From assembly GCF_041468085.1 (NCBI RefSeq), contig NZ_CP121017.1:372001-436000 (forward strand): DNA of 64,000 nt, written 5' to 3'. Position 1 is the stretch's first letter, and every line of letters starts with the position of its first letter. The notes under the pieces are model-generated. The model had not been told where the DNA came from, did not search any database, and saw nothing but the letters and a program-made list of their open reading frames with translations. Position numbers and translations under genes: made by a program. Shown here piece after piece: positions 53,902 through 62,702 of this stretch. This DNA is from Tistrella mobilis. GTDB lineage: Bacteria > Pseudomonadota > Alphaproteobacteria > Tistrellales > Tistrellaceae.

Positions 53902-53976
53902 GTAAAACGGACGTTGCATCCATGATTTCAGCGGCCTAGCATCATCCGGACCCCCCGATCATCCGGATGAGACGCC

Positions 53977-55356
53977 ATGTCCGAGATTCCGCTGCGCCGT
54001 AACCGCGCCCAGTCCCGCGTGCTCCATCGTGCTTCCGCCGCCGAGCCTGCCGTCGCCGTCGGCGGCGAGGGCTGCTGGCTGATCGACCAGGATGGCCGCC
54101 GCTATCTGGATGCCTCGGGCGGGGCCGCGGTCTCGTGCCTGGGCCATGGCGATCCGCGGGTTCGCGCCGCGATCCTGGCCCAGCTCGACCGGGTCGCCTT
54201 CGCTCATACCGGCTTCTTCACCAACGAGCCGATGGAGCGCCTGGCCGATCTGCTGTCCGAGGCCGCCCCTGACGGCTTCGGCAAGGTCTGTTTCGTCTCG
54301 GGCGGGTCCGAGGCGATCGAGAGTGCGCTCAAGATCGCCCGGCAGCATGCGGTGGAGCGCGGTGATCCGGCTCGCACCCGGGTGATCGCGCGCCGGCAGA
54401 GCTATCACGGCAATACGCTGGGCGCGCTGTCGGCCACCGGCAATGTCGGCCGGCGCCGGCCCTTCCTGCCCTGGGTGATGGGCGATGTGGTCCATGTCGC
54501 CCCCTGCCATGCCTATCGCTATCGTCTGCCCGGGGAGAGCGACACCGGATACGGCGCCCGGCTCGCGGCGGAATTCGAGCGCGAGCTGCTGATCCAGGGG
54601 CCCGAGACCGTGCTCGCCTTCCTGGCCGAGCCGGTGGTCGGCGCGACGCTTGGTGCGGTCCCCGCGGTCGAGGGCTATTTCAAGGCGATCCGCGAGATCT
54701 GCACCCGCCATGGCGTGCTGCTGATCCTCGACGAGGTGATGTGTGGCATGGGACGGACCGGCCATACCTTTGCCTGCGAAGCCGATGGCATCGCCCCCGA
54801 CATCATCGTCATGGCCAAGGGGCTGGGCGCCGGCTATCAGCCGATCGGCGCGGTGCTGGTCTCGGACGAGATCGCCCGGGTGATCGAGACCGGCCGGCTG
54901 GGCCTGACCACCGGCCATACCTATATGGGCCATCCGGTTGCCTGCGCCGCCGCTCTGGCGGTGCAGGAGGCGATCCGCGACGACGGTCTGGTGGCCCGGG
55001 TGCGCGAGATGGGGCCGGTTTTCGAGCGGCTGCTGCGCGAGGGCCTGGGCGACCGGCCCTATGTCGGCGACATCCGCGGCCGCGGCTTTTTCCGCGGCAT
55101 CGAGCTGGTGGCCGATCGCGACAGCAAGGCGCCGTTCCCGGCCGGGGCGGGGCTGTGGAAAAAGATCAAGGAAGAGGCCTTCGCCCGGGGGCTGATCTGC
55201 TATCCGGGCGGCGGCACCGTCGACGGGCTCTCGGGCGATCATGTGCTGCTGGCGCCGCCCTTCATCGCGACGGAAGAGGAGCTGGCGCTCGCCGTCGACC
55301 GGCTGGGGGCCGCGATCGATGCCGCGCTCGCCGCGACCGGTCTGGCGGCCGGCTGA
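53977..55356 (+). CDS. Class III (omega) aminotransferase
   Basis: 459-residue PLP enzyme: FVSGGSEAIESALKIARQHA, QSYHGNTLGALSATGN, LLILDEVMCGMGRTG and IIVMAKGLGAGYQPIGAV with the catalytic lysine. Same subfamily as the aminotransferase at 11051-12427 but clearly divergent, so not a recent duplicate. First gene of a cluster with an RpiR regulator, a BKACE and a TAXI-TRAP transporter; likely transaminates an imported amino acid to the keto acid cleaved by the BKACE. Confidence 0.88.
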   Translation: MSEIPLRRNRAQSRVLHRASAAEPAVAVGGEGCWLIDQDGRRYLDASGGAAVSCLGHGDPRVRAAILAQLDRVAFAHTGFFTNEPMERLADLLSEAAPDGFGKVCFVSGGSEAIESALKIARQHAVERGDPARTRVIARRQSYHGNTLGALSATGNVGRRRPFLPWVMGDVVHVAPCHAYRYRLPGESDTGYGARLAAEFERELLIQGPETVLAFLAEPVVGATLGAVPAVEGYFKAIREICTRHGVLLILDEVMCGMGRTGHTFACEADGIAPDIIVMAKGLGAGYQPIGAVLVSDEIARVIETGRLGLTTGHTYMGHPVACAAALAVQEAIRDDGLVARVREMGPVFERLLREGLGDRPYVGDIRGRGFFRGIELVADRDSKAPFPAGAGLWKKIKEEAFARGLICYPGGGTVDGLSGDHVLLAPPFIATEEELALAVDRLGAAIDAALAATGLAAG

Positions 55357-55367
55357 TCCAGGGGGCA

Positions 55368-56357
55368 ATGATGACCGGAGCGGCAGGCGCGGACGAGGTG
55401 CTTCAACGGATCGAGGCCGGCATGGACGGTCTCAGCCCACAGCTGCGCCGCGCGGCGCGCCACCTGCTCGACCATCCCGACCGCGTGCCCCTGGTCTCGA
55501 TGCGTCGCCTGGCCGATGAAGCGGGGGTGACGCCCGCCACCTTCGTGCGCCTGGCTGAAAAGCTGGGCTATGCCGGCTTCACCGAACTGGGGGCACTGTT
55601 CCGCGACCGGCTGGCCGGTGGCGGCGACGGCCGCTATGCCGACCGCTCGCGCCGGCTGCAGCGTCTGGGGGCCGGCGACGGCCCAGCCGGGCTGGTCGCC
55701 GACTTTCTGGCGGCCGACCGGGCCAATCTGGACCGCAGCCTGGGGGCCGACGCGGCCCCGGCGCTGGCGGCAGCCGCCGGAGCGATCGTGGCGGCCCGCC
55801 GGGTGGTGGTGGTCGGCCAGCGCAAATGCCACACCCTCGGCTTCTTCCTGGCTTATGCGCTCGACCTTGTCCGGCCCGGCGTCGCGCTTGCCGGCGATGC
55901 GGCGGGGCTCTTGCCCGACCGGCTGCGGGATCTGGGGCCGGGCGACGTGCTGATCGCCGCAACCATCACCCGCTATGCCCGGGCGACCCGCGATGCGGTG
56001 GTCTTTGCCGCCGGTACCGGCGCGACCGTGGTGGTGCTGACCGACGACCGCGACGGCCCGGTCGCCGCCTATGCCGATCATGTCCTGCTGCTGGCCCATG
56101 ACGGGCCCGGGATCTTCCGCTCCCTGACCGGCGGGCTGGCCCTTGCCCAGGCCCTGGTCGGGCTGGTGGCGGTGGGCATCGGCGCAGCTGCCGACGACCG
56201 GGTGGCCCGGGCCGAGGCCCATCTCGACGGATTTCGCACATTGCTGGATGGTCCGGCGCAACGACCTTCCATCGCACACCGCGGATCGCGAAAAGATCGC
56301 TCAACTTCGAAGCCCGGTGCGATCACGGGCAGACAAGGCCGGATCGATGGTGGATGA
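55368..56357 (+). CDS. RpiR-family transcriptional regulator
   Basis: 329-residue regulator with an N-terminal HTH_6 domain (LSPQLRRAARHLLDHPDRVP, then LADEAGVTPATFVRLAEKLG) and a SIS sugar-phosphate-type effector domain around residues 125-265 (RRVVVVGQRKCHTLGFFL, DVLIAATITRYARAT). Second gene of the operon, 11 bp after the aminotransferase stop; two adjacent ATGs (55368, 55371). The C-terminal about 35 residues after the SIS domain are low-complexity and may reflect a degraded end. Probable effector is a phosphorylated or amino-acid-derived intermediate. Confidence 0.88.
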   Translation: MMTGAAGADEVLQRIEAGMDGLSPQLRRAARHLLDHPDRVPLVSMRRLADEAGVTPATFVRLAEKLGYAGFTELGALFRDRLAGGGDGRYADRSRRLQRLGAGDGPAGLVADFLAADRANLDRSLGADAAPALAAAAGAIVAARRVVVVGQRKCHTLGFFLAYALDLVRPGVALAGDAAGLLPDRLRDLGPGDVLIAATITRYARATRDAVVFAAGTGATVVVLTDDRDGPVAAYADHVLLLAHDGPGIFRSLTGGLALAQALVGLVAVGIGAAADDRVARAEAHLDGFRTLLDGPAQRPSIAHRGSRKDRSTSKPGAITGRQGRIDGG

Positions 56358-56399
56358 TCGGCGGAGCATCTTGTCCGCCCCCAGCAAGAGGCAGCGTTG

Positions 56400-57263
56400 A
56401 TGACGACGGCTTATGACACGCCAGTGGTTCTGGCGGTGGCACCCAATGGTGCACGCCGCGGCAAGGCCGATCATCCCGCTTTGCCGCTGACGCCGGCTGA
56501 GCTTGCGCGCGCCGCCGTCGATGCCGTGGCGGCGGGTGCCTCGATGATCCATCTGCATGTCCGCGATGCCGATGGCCGGCACAGCCTGGACGCTGATCTC
56601 TACCGCGCGGCCGTGGCGGCGGTGGAAGACGCCGCCGGCGGCCGGCTGGTGATCCAGGTGACCAGCGAGGCGGCGGGGCTCTACGAGGCGCCGGCACAGA
56701 TCGCCGCCATGCGGGCGTTGATGCCCGGCTTCTGTTCCCTGGCCCTCAGGGAGTTCCTGCCCGAAGGGGCGGGGCGCGCGGCCGAAGCCGATCTCGCCCG
56801 GCTGCTGGATGATCTGGCCGCTGCGGGTGGCCGCTGGCAGTGGATCCTCTATGATGCCCAGGAGGTTGAGCGTCTGGCCCGGCTGCGTGACCGGGGCATG
56901 CTGCCGGTGGCCGACGGGCTTGAGGGCGGTGCGGCGCCGGTGCTCTATGTCCTGGGGCGCTATGCCCCGGGCGGCGGCCGGCCGGGGGATCTGATCGGCT
57001 TTCTGGCGGCCCGTGCCGAAACCGGTTTCGAGGACCCCTGGATGGTCTGCGCCTTCGGGCCGGCGGAGCTGGCGGCGACCGGGGCGGCGATGTCGCTGGG
57101 TGGCCATGCGCGGCTCGGCTTTGAGAACAACATGACCTTGCGCGACGGGGCCCCCGCCCCGGACAACGCCGCACTGATCGGCCAGGCGGCCGGGGTGGCG
57201 GCAGCGCTGGGGCGGCCCGTCGCCGATGCGGCGTCGGTGCGTGCCCTGTTCGGGCTCCGCTGA
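56400..57263 (+). CDS. Beta-keto acid cleavage enzyme (BKACE, DUF849 family), short form
   Basis: 287-residue BKACE-type protein. Metal ligands: H51 and H53 in SMIHLHVRDADG and E242 in LGFENN, where the more common GLEDN reads GFENN. It is about 35 residues shorter than the BKACE at 12462-13427 because of shorter loops before the C-terminal third. AGAGG precedes the ATG at 56400 (a TTG directly before it is ignored). It would accept acetyl-CoA and split a beta-keto acid; a changed binding loop suggests a different substrate from the first copy. Confidence 0.85.
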   Translation: MTTAYDTPVVLAVAPNGARRGKADHPALPLTPAELARAAVDAVAAGASMIHLHVRDADGRHSLDADLYRAAVAAVEDAAGGRLVIQVTSEAAGLYEAPAQIAAMRALMPGFCSLALREFLPEGAGRAAEADLARLLDDLAAAGGRWQWILYDAQEVERLARLRDRGMLPVADGLEGGAAPVLYVLGRYAPGGGRPGDLIGFLAARAETGFEDPWMVCAFGPAELAATGAAMSLGGHARLGFENNMTLRDGAPAPDNAALIGQAAGVAAALGRPVADAASVRALFGLR

Positions 57264-57315
57264 GCGGGGGCCCGAAGACTTTCAACGATCGAGTAACGAG
57301 GGGAAAGGGAGAGCG

Positions 57316-58278
57316 ATGTTCGTTCGCAAATCGGCCCTTGCGGCCACCGTCTTCGCCGCGGGTCTGGCGGGTGCCACGGTTCCGGCCGTGGCGGCCACCG
57401 ACATTCTGATCGGCGGCGGTGCGGTCACCGGCGTCTACTACCAGGTGGCGCTGCAGGCCTGTGCCATCATCAACAAGCAGGCGGCCGACAAGCTGAACTG
57501 CGTCGGTCGTCCGGCGCTGGGTTCGGTGTTCAACGTCAATGCCGTCAGCCGCGGTCTGCTCGACTTCGGTGTCGCCCAGTCGGATGCCAACTACAATGCC
57601 TGGAGCGGTGCCGCCGACTGGGACGGCAAGAAGGTCGAAAACCTGCGCAGCGTGTTCTCGGTCCATCCCGAGACCGTGCTGCTGGTCACCCGCAAGGAGA
57701 CCGGCATCAAATCGGTCGAGGATCTGAAGGGCAAGACCGTCAATATCGGCAATCCGGGCTCGGGGCAGCGCGGCAATGCCATGGACGTGCTGGACCTCTA
57801 CGGGATCAATCCGGATGCGGATCTGAACGCCCAGGGTCTGCAGCAGGGTGAGGCCTCGCGCGCCCTGGTCGACAGCAAGGTCGATGCCTTCTTCTACACC
57901 GTCGGCAACCCGTCGGCGGCGATCGAGGATCCGGCGAACTCGACCGAGATCGACCTGATCAACATCAACTCCGACGCGATCAAGAAGTTCGTCGAGGAGC
58001 GGCCGTATTATGTGATGACCAGCATCCCGGCCAACACCTATCGCGGCGTCGATCACCCGACCGAGACCTACGCGGTCAAGGCGACGATGATCACCAGCTC
58101 CGATGTCTCGGAAGAGACGGTCTACACCTTCGTGAAGACCTTCTTCGACAACTTCGACACCTTCAAGGGGTCGAACGCCGCCTTCCGCGACCTGGATCCG
58201 AAGCAGATGCTGGAAGGGCTGACCGCCCCGCTGCATCCGGGCGCCGAGAAGTACTACAAGGAAAAGGGCTGGATGTAA
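57316..58278 (+). CDS. TAXI-family TRAP transporter solute-binding protein
   Basis: 320-residue periplasmic receptor of the TAXI (immunogenic-protein-like) TRAP group. Signal peptide MFVRKSALAATVFAAGLAGA, cleavage near AVAAT. Family features: LIGGGAVTGVYYQVALQACA, FNVNAVSRGLLDFGVAQSDA, VNIGNPGSGQRGNAMDVLD and VDAFFYTVGNPSAAIED. Delivers its ligand to the fused permease encoded next. TAXI ligands known include glutamate and other carboxylates. Strong purine-rich ribosome binding site. Confidence 0.92.
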   Translation: MFVRKSALAATVFAAGLAGATVPAVAATDILIGGGAVTGVYYQVALQACAIINKQAADKLNCVGRPALGSVFNVNAVSRGLLDFGVAQSDANYNAWSGAADWDGKKVENLRSVFSVHPETVLLVTRKETGIKSVEDLKGKTVNIGNPGSGQRGNAMDVLDLYGINPDADLNAQGLQQGEASRALVDSKVDAFFYTVGNPSAAIEDPANSTEIDLININSDAIKKFVEERPYYVMTSIPANTYRGVDHPTETYAVKATMITSSDVSEETVYTFVKTFFDNFDTFKGSNAAFRDLDPKQMLEGLTAPLHPGAEKYYKEKGWM

Positions 58279-58287
58279 TCCGGCACG

Positions 58288-58325
58288 GATGCCGCCGCCC
58301 GGTTGGGGAACCGGGCGGCGGCATC
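58288..58325 (+). terminator. Intercistronic hairpin between receptor and permease genes
   Basis: GATGCCGCCGCCCGGTT-GGGG-AACCGGGCGGCGGCATC is a perfect 17-bp stem with a tetraloop, 9 bp after the receptor stop and followed by GTCTTT. It probably lowers transcription into the permease or protects the receptor message from 3' decay, giving an excess of binding protein. Confidence 0.7.
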
Positions 58326-58406
58326 GTCTTTATGCATATCTGCTTCACGAGGTTTCATGCGCATTCCAAGCCGCACCTGCGGCGAATGCCGGGGAGGAGG
58401 GGCCTG

Positions 58407-60575
58407 ATGGCTGCATCGCAAACGGGGGGCCGCGGTGCACCCCCGAAGGGTGAGGGCGACATCGCGGCGGCCGAGGCCCTGGTCGCGCAGGTGGAAGCGG
58501 GGGCACGCGCGCCGAGAAGCCCGGTGATGCGCTGGCTGATCGTCGCGCTCTGCCTCGGCTGGTCGGCCTTCCAGCTCTACATCGCCTATGTGCCCTTCGA
58601 CCAGTTCCTGGCGCGGGTCTTCCACCTGACCTTCGCCATGCTGCTCGCTTTCCTGTGCTATCCCGCCTATCGCGCGCCGGATGGCCGCCTGGCGAAGCTG
58701 CTGGATCGCCTGTCCGGGGGGCCGCGTTCGGCGCTGGCAAAGGTGCCGGTCTACGATCTGGTGCTGGCGGTCGTGGGCGCCGTCGCCGTGCTCTATCTCT
58801 GGTGGGATTACGAAGAGATCGTCATGCGCGCGGGTCTGCCGCTGGAGCGTGACATCTGGTTCGGCCTCGCCACCATCATCCTGCTGCTCGAAGCCGCCCG
58901 ACGCACGCTCGGGCCGGCGCTCGCGATCCTGGCGATCGTCTTCCTCGGCTATTGCGTCGTGGGCCCCTGGCTGCCCGGCATCATCCGCCATCAGGGCGTG
59001 CCGCTCGATTTCCTGATGAGCGACATGTACCTCAGCGATACTGGCATCTTCGGCGTGCCGATCGGCGTCTCGGTCAGCTTCGTTTTCCTGTTCGTGCTCT
59101 TCGGCGCGCTGCTCGACCGCGCCGGTGCCGGGCGCTATTTCATCGACGTCGCCTTCTCGCTGCTCGGCCATCTGCGCGGCGGGCCGGCCAAGGCGGCCGT
59201 TGTCGCCTCGGGGCTGACCGGGCTGGTGTCGGGCTCGTCGATCGCCAACACCGTGACCACCGGCACCTTCACCATCCCGTTGATGAAGAAGGTCGGCCTG
59301 CCCGCCTACAAGGCCGGTGCGGTCGAGGTCGCAGCCTCCACCAACGGCCAGCTGATGCCGCCGGTGATGGGGGCGGCTGCCTTCATCATGGCCGAAATCC
59401 TGGGCATTCCCTATCTGGACGTGGTGCGCGCCGCCCTGATCCCGGCGGTGATCTCGTATCTGGCGCTGCTCTATGTGGTCCATCTTGAAGCCTGCAAGCT
59501 GGACCTGAAGCCGGTGCCGCGGTCGGAACTGCCGCGCTTCCGCCAGACATTCTTCGCCGGGCTGCACTTCCTGATCCCGGTGATCGTGCTGATCTGGTAC
59601 CTCGTGGTGTTGCAGCGCTCGGCCACGCTGTCGGTGCTGCTCGCGATCGAGGCCATGGCGGTCATCATGATCCTGCAGCGGCCGATTCTGGCCTGGCTGA
59701 CCCGGAAGCCGGGCGCACCCATGGGGCAGATCCTGCGCGACGGGGTCGCCCAGGGGCTGCAGGACATCTTTGACGGGCTGATCAACGGCGCCCGGAACAT
59801 GGTCGCGGTGGGCATCGCGACCGCGGCCGCCGGTATCATCGTGGGCGCCGTCACCATCACCGGTCTGGTCGGGCGTTTCGTCACCCTCATCGACGTGATC
59901 AGCTTCGGCAACATCTACCTGATGCTGGTGCTGACCGCGATCACCTCGATCATTCTGGGCATGGGTCTGCCGACCACGGCCAACTACATCATCATGGCGA
60001 CGCTCACCGCGCCGGTGATCGTGCAGCTGGGCGGCGATGCCGGGCTGATCTTCCCGCTGATCGCGGCCCATCTCTTCGTGTTCTATTTCGGCATTCTGGC
60101 CGACGACACGCCGCCGGTCGGGCTTGCCGCCTATGCCGCCGCCGCCATCGCCCGCGCCGATCCGATCAAAACCGGCATCCAGGGCTTCACCTACGACATG
60201 CGGACGGCGATCCTGCCCTTCATCTTCCTGTTCAACACCGATCTGCTGATGATCTCGGGCGTTGATGATGCCGGGCGGGCGGTGTGGATCGACGATCCGA
60301 TCCGTCTGGCCTGGATCTCGATCTGTGCCGTGGCGGCGATGTTCGCCTTCGCGGCCGGGCTCCAGGGCTGGTTTGCCCGGGCCTGCAAGGGCTGGGAGCG
60401 GCTGGCGCTGTTCGCCGTCGCCTTCGCCATGTTCCGGCCGGGTTTCCTGGCGCCCTATATCCCCCTGATGGGGCGGATCGAGGTGCAGGCGCTGGCACTC
60501 GCCTTGTTTGCCGCCATCTATCTCTGGCAGCGGCGCACCGCCGGGCCGGACCGCAGGCCGGCTGCGGTTCGCTGA
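58407..60575 (+). CDS. TRAP transporter fused permease, TAXI type
   Basis: 722-residue membrane protein fusing the small (4-TM) and large (12-TM) TRAP subunits, with a duplicated large-domain layout and about 17 hydrophobic segments. Family motifs: GSSIANTVTTGTFTIPLMKK, EVAASTNGQLMPPVMGAAAF, GLPTTANYIIMATLTAPVIV and FYFGILADDTPPVGLAAYAA. Uses a Na+ or H+ gradient. The ATG at 58407 follows GGAGGAGG; an upstream ATG at 58332 overlaps the hairpin region and lacks a ribosome binding site. Ends before a bidirectional terminator. Confidence 0.93.
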   Translation: MAASQTGGRGAPPKGEGDIAAAEALVAQVEAGARAPRSPVMRWLIVALCLGWSAFQLYIAYVPFDQFLARVFHLTFAMLLAFLCYPAYRAPDGRLAKLLDRLSGGPRSALAKVPVYDLVLAVVGAVAVLYLWWDYEEIVMRAGLPLERDIWFGLATIILLLEAARRTLGPALAILAIVFLGYCVVGPWLPGIIRHQGVPLDFLMSDMYLSDTGIFGVPIGVSVSFVFLFVLFGALLDRAGAGRYFIDVAFSLLGHLRGGPAKAAVVASGLTGLVSGSSIANTVTTGTFTIPLMKKVGLPAYKAGAVEVAASTNGQLMPPVMGAAAFIMAEILGIPYLDVVRAALIPAVISYLALLYVVHLEACKLDLKPVPRSELPRFRQTFFAGLHFLIPVIVLIWYLVVLQRSATLSVLLAIEAMAVIMILQRPILAWLTRKPGAPMGQILRDGVAQGLQDIFDGLINGARNMVAVGIATAAAGIIVGAVTITGLVGRFVTLIDVISFGNIYLMLVLTAITSIILGMGLPTTANYIIMATLTAPVIVQLGGDAGLIFPLIAAHLFVFYFGILADDTPPVGLAAYAAAAIARADPIKTGIQGFTYDMRTAILPFIFLFNTDLLMISGVDDAGRAVWIDDPIRLAWISICAVAAMFAFAAGLQGWFARACKGWERLALFAVAFAMFRPGFLAPYIPLMGRIEVQALALALFAAIYLWQRRTAGPDRRPAAVR

Positions 60576-60597
60576 GCTGAGCTGCGGCACGACACGG

Positions 60598-60634
60598 AAA
60601 ACCCCCGCCGGGCGGCCTGCCCGGCGGGGGTTTT
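60598..60634. terminator. Bidirectional terminator between TRAP permease and tldD
   Basis: AAAACCCCCGCCGGGC-GGCCT-GCCCGGCGGGGGTTTT, a perfect 16-bp stem with A and T runs on both outer sides, lies between two converging genes (TRAP permease and tldD) and can end transcription in both directions. Confidence 0.88.
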
Positions 60635-60656
60635 CAATTGGTCGGAGCCTTGCGGC

Positions 60657-62102
60657 TCAGGCGGCGATTTCGGTGCCGCCCACCGTCAGCCCGTCGATGC
60701 GCAGGGTCGGCTGGCCCACGCCCACCGGCACCCACTGGCCGTCCTTGCCGCAGGAGCCGATGCCGCCGTCGAGCGCCATGTCGTTGCCGATCATCGATAC
60801 CCGCTTGAGCACGTCGGGGCCGTTGCCGATCAGCGTCGCGCCCTTCACCGGCCGGGTGATCTTCCCGTCCTCGATCAGATAGGCGAGCGAGGCCGAGAAG
60901 GTGAACTTGCCCGAGGTGATGTCGACCTGGCCGCCGCCGAACTCCTTGGCATAGAGGCCACGCTTGACCGAGGCGATGATCTCGGCCGGGTCCTTGTCGC
61001 CGCCCAGCATGTAAGTGTTGGTCATCCGCGGCAGCGGCTGATGGGCATAGCTTTCCCGGCGGCCGTTGCCGGTGACCGGCACGCCCATCAGCCGGGCATT
61101 CATCCGGTCCTGCATATAGCCCTTCAGGATCCCGTCCTCGATCAGCACGGTGCGAGAGGACGGCGTGCCCTCGTCGTCGATGGTGAGCGAGCCGCGACGG
61201 TCGGGGATGGTGCCGTCGTCGACCACGGTGACGCCGGGGGCGGCCACACGTTCGCCGATAAGCCCTGAGAAGGCCGAGAGCCTGCGGCGGTTGAAATCGC
61301 CTTCCAGACCGTGGCCCACCGCTTCATGCAGCAGGATGCCGGGCCAGCCGGAGCCAAGCACCACCGTCATCTCGCCGGCGGGTGCCGGGGCGGCCTCCAG
61401 GTTGATCAGCGCCTGAGAAAGCGCCTCCTCGACCAGGGCCTGCCAGCGCTCGGGAGCAACCCAGCCGGTATAGCCGGCGCGGCCGCCGGCGCCGGCATAA
61501 CCGCTTTCCTGGCGGTCACCTTCCCCCACCAGCAGCGAGACGCCGATACGGACCAGCGGCCGCACGTCGCGGGCCGAACTGCCGTCGGGGCGCAGGATCT
61601 CCACCACCTGCCAGTTGGCCGAGAGCGTGGCGCTGACCTGCCGGACCCGGTTGTCGCGCGCGCGCGCCCAGGCGTCGATCTCGGCCAGCAGCTTCACCTT
61701 GTCGGCAAAGGGCATCGCATCCAGAGGGTTGCCCGGCTGGTAGAGGGCCGGACCGGGCTTCGCAGGCGCCAGATCCAGCGTGCCGCCATGGCCGCGCAGC
61801 ACGGCGCCGACCGTGTCGGCGGCACGCGCCAGCGCGCCGTCGTCGATCTGGCTGGCATGGGCGTAGGCGACGGTATCGCCGGCCACGGCCCGCATGCCGA
61901 AACCCTGAACAGTGTCGAAAGTGGCCGAACGCAGATGGCCGTCGTCGAAGCCCAGCACCTCGGACTGACGGTATTCGAGGAAGAGCTCGCCGTCATCCGC
62001 CCCTCTGAGCGCCTCGGCGACCTGGCGTTCCAGGCGCGAGCGGTCGAGTGCCCCCGAGGCGAAGAAGGGATCGGTGGCGGTGAGCTTGGCGGTATCGGGC
62101 AT
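60657..62102 (-). CDS. tldD: TldD-family metalloprotease
   Basis: 481-residue catalytic subunit of the TldD/TldE protease. The zinc site H259-E260-x3-H264 is in ILLHEAVGHGLEGD; LIGERVAAPGVTVVDDGTIP, DEGTPSSRTVLIEDGILKGY and the C-terminal LLGNG-like ATLIGNGPDVLKRVSMIGND are diagnostic. Full family length. Partner tldE is at 44093-45442. Diverges from ctaC across 600 bp. Confidence 0.94.
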   Translation of the reverse strand: MPDTAKLTATDPFFASGALDRSRLERQVAEALRGADDGELFLEYRQSEVLGFDDGHLRSATFDTVQGFGMRAVAGDTVAYAHASQIDDGALARAADTVGAVLRGHGGTLDLAPAKPGPALYQPGNPLDAMPFADKVKLLAEIDAWARARDNRVRQVSATLSANWQVVEILRPDGSSARDVRPLVRIGVSLLVGEGDRQESGYAGAGGRAGYTGWVAPERWQALVEEALSQALINLEAAPAPAGEMTVVLGSGWPGILLHEAVGHGLEGDFNRRRLSAFSGLIGERVAAPGVTVVDDGTIPDRRGSLTIDDEGTPSSRTVLIEDGILKGYMQDRMNARLMGVPVTGNGRRESYAHQPLPRMTNTYMLGGDKDPAEIIASVKRGLYAKEFGGGQVDITSGKFTFSASLAYLIEDGKITRPVKGATLIGNGPDVLKRVSMIGNDMALDGGIGSCGKDGQWVPVGVGQPTLRIDGLTVGGTEIAA

Positions 62103-62702
62103 TGGTCGCGGGCCTTACCTGGTCGGACGATCGGGGGTCGGGGGCAGTCGGAAATCGGGGTGGTCGGACGTTGCGGCGGTGGGACGTTGCGACGAGCGGA
62201 ACTCCGGGACGGGGCGGAGGGTTGCCCCGGCATGTGGCAGGCGACTGGTGCCGGCCAGAGGGTTGGACGTCGGCGTGTCGTTCATGCATGTTATATGGAG
62301 CGGTCGGCCGGGGGATATAAGGGATCGTTCGCAGAGCGCTCAGCTTCAGCCCGTCCACCCCGCGCAGGCACCGCCTTTCTCTCCGGACAGCCGTCGTTGC
62401 ATTCCGGACGAAATGGCCCGGACCGCATGGCGGATTCGCCTCCAGGTTCTGTGCGACAAGTTGTCGCATTTTTCCCGAGCGGACTCCGCTTCAGCCTAAG
62501 AAGCACAGAAAAACCGCGGAGACTCCAACCGTGGTTGAGCTGCATGGACACCATATCCGTGCAGCTTGTTAGACTTACGGGCGTCGTGTAGCCTTGGTCG
62601 CAGCCAATGCGGCCAATTGCCACACGAAGGCGAACTGAGGACGTGGTCTAACGCCGTCCGGCAGAAGACGGGCGGAGCCATCCGCAGGGGGAAGGCCCAA
62701 GA
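62103..62702. other. 600-bp non-coding region upstream of ctaC and tldD
   Basis: No supported gene in any frame. It holds a perfect dyad (62453-62469, listed separately), probable promoters of the divergent tldD and ctaC genes, and a GGGGGAAGG ribosome binding stretch before ctaC. The unusual length suggests a long regulated leader for the oxidase operon. No convincing -35/-10 pair could be fixed by eye. Confidence 0.5.
62453..62469. promoter_or_regulatory. PrrA/RegA-like redox regulator box upstream of cytochrome oxidase genes
   Basis: TGCGACAA-G-TTGTCGCA is a perfect 17-bp dyad; its core GCGAC-N5-GTCGC matches the GCGNC-Nx-GNCGC half-site pattern described for the alphaproteobacterial redox response regulators PrrA/RegA/RegR. 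It is 233 bp before the ctaC ATG and followed by five T residues, so an alternative reading as a small terminator stem is possible. Confidence 0.5.

Noticed and set aside
60657-62102. Microcin-type peptide biosynthesis cluster around tldD/tldE
   Set aside because: No precursor peptide or modification enzyme is near either gene; tldD and tldE occur singly among housekeeping genes, the usual general-protease setting.
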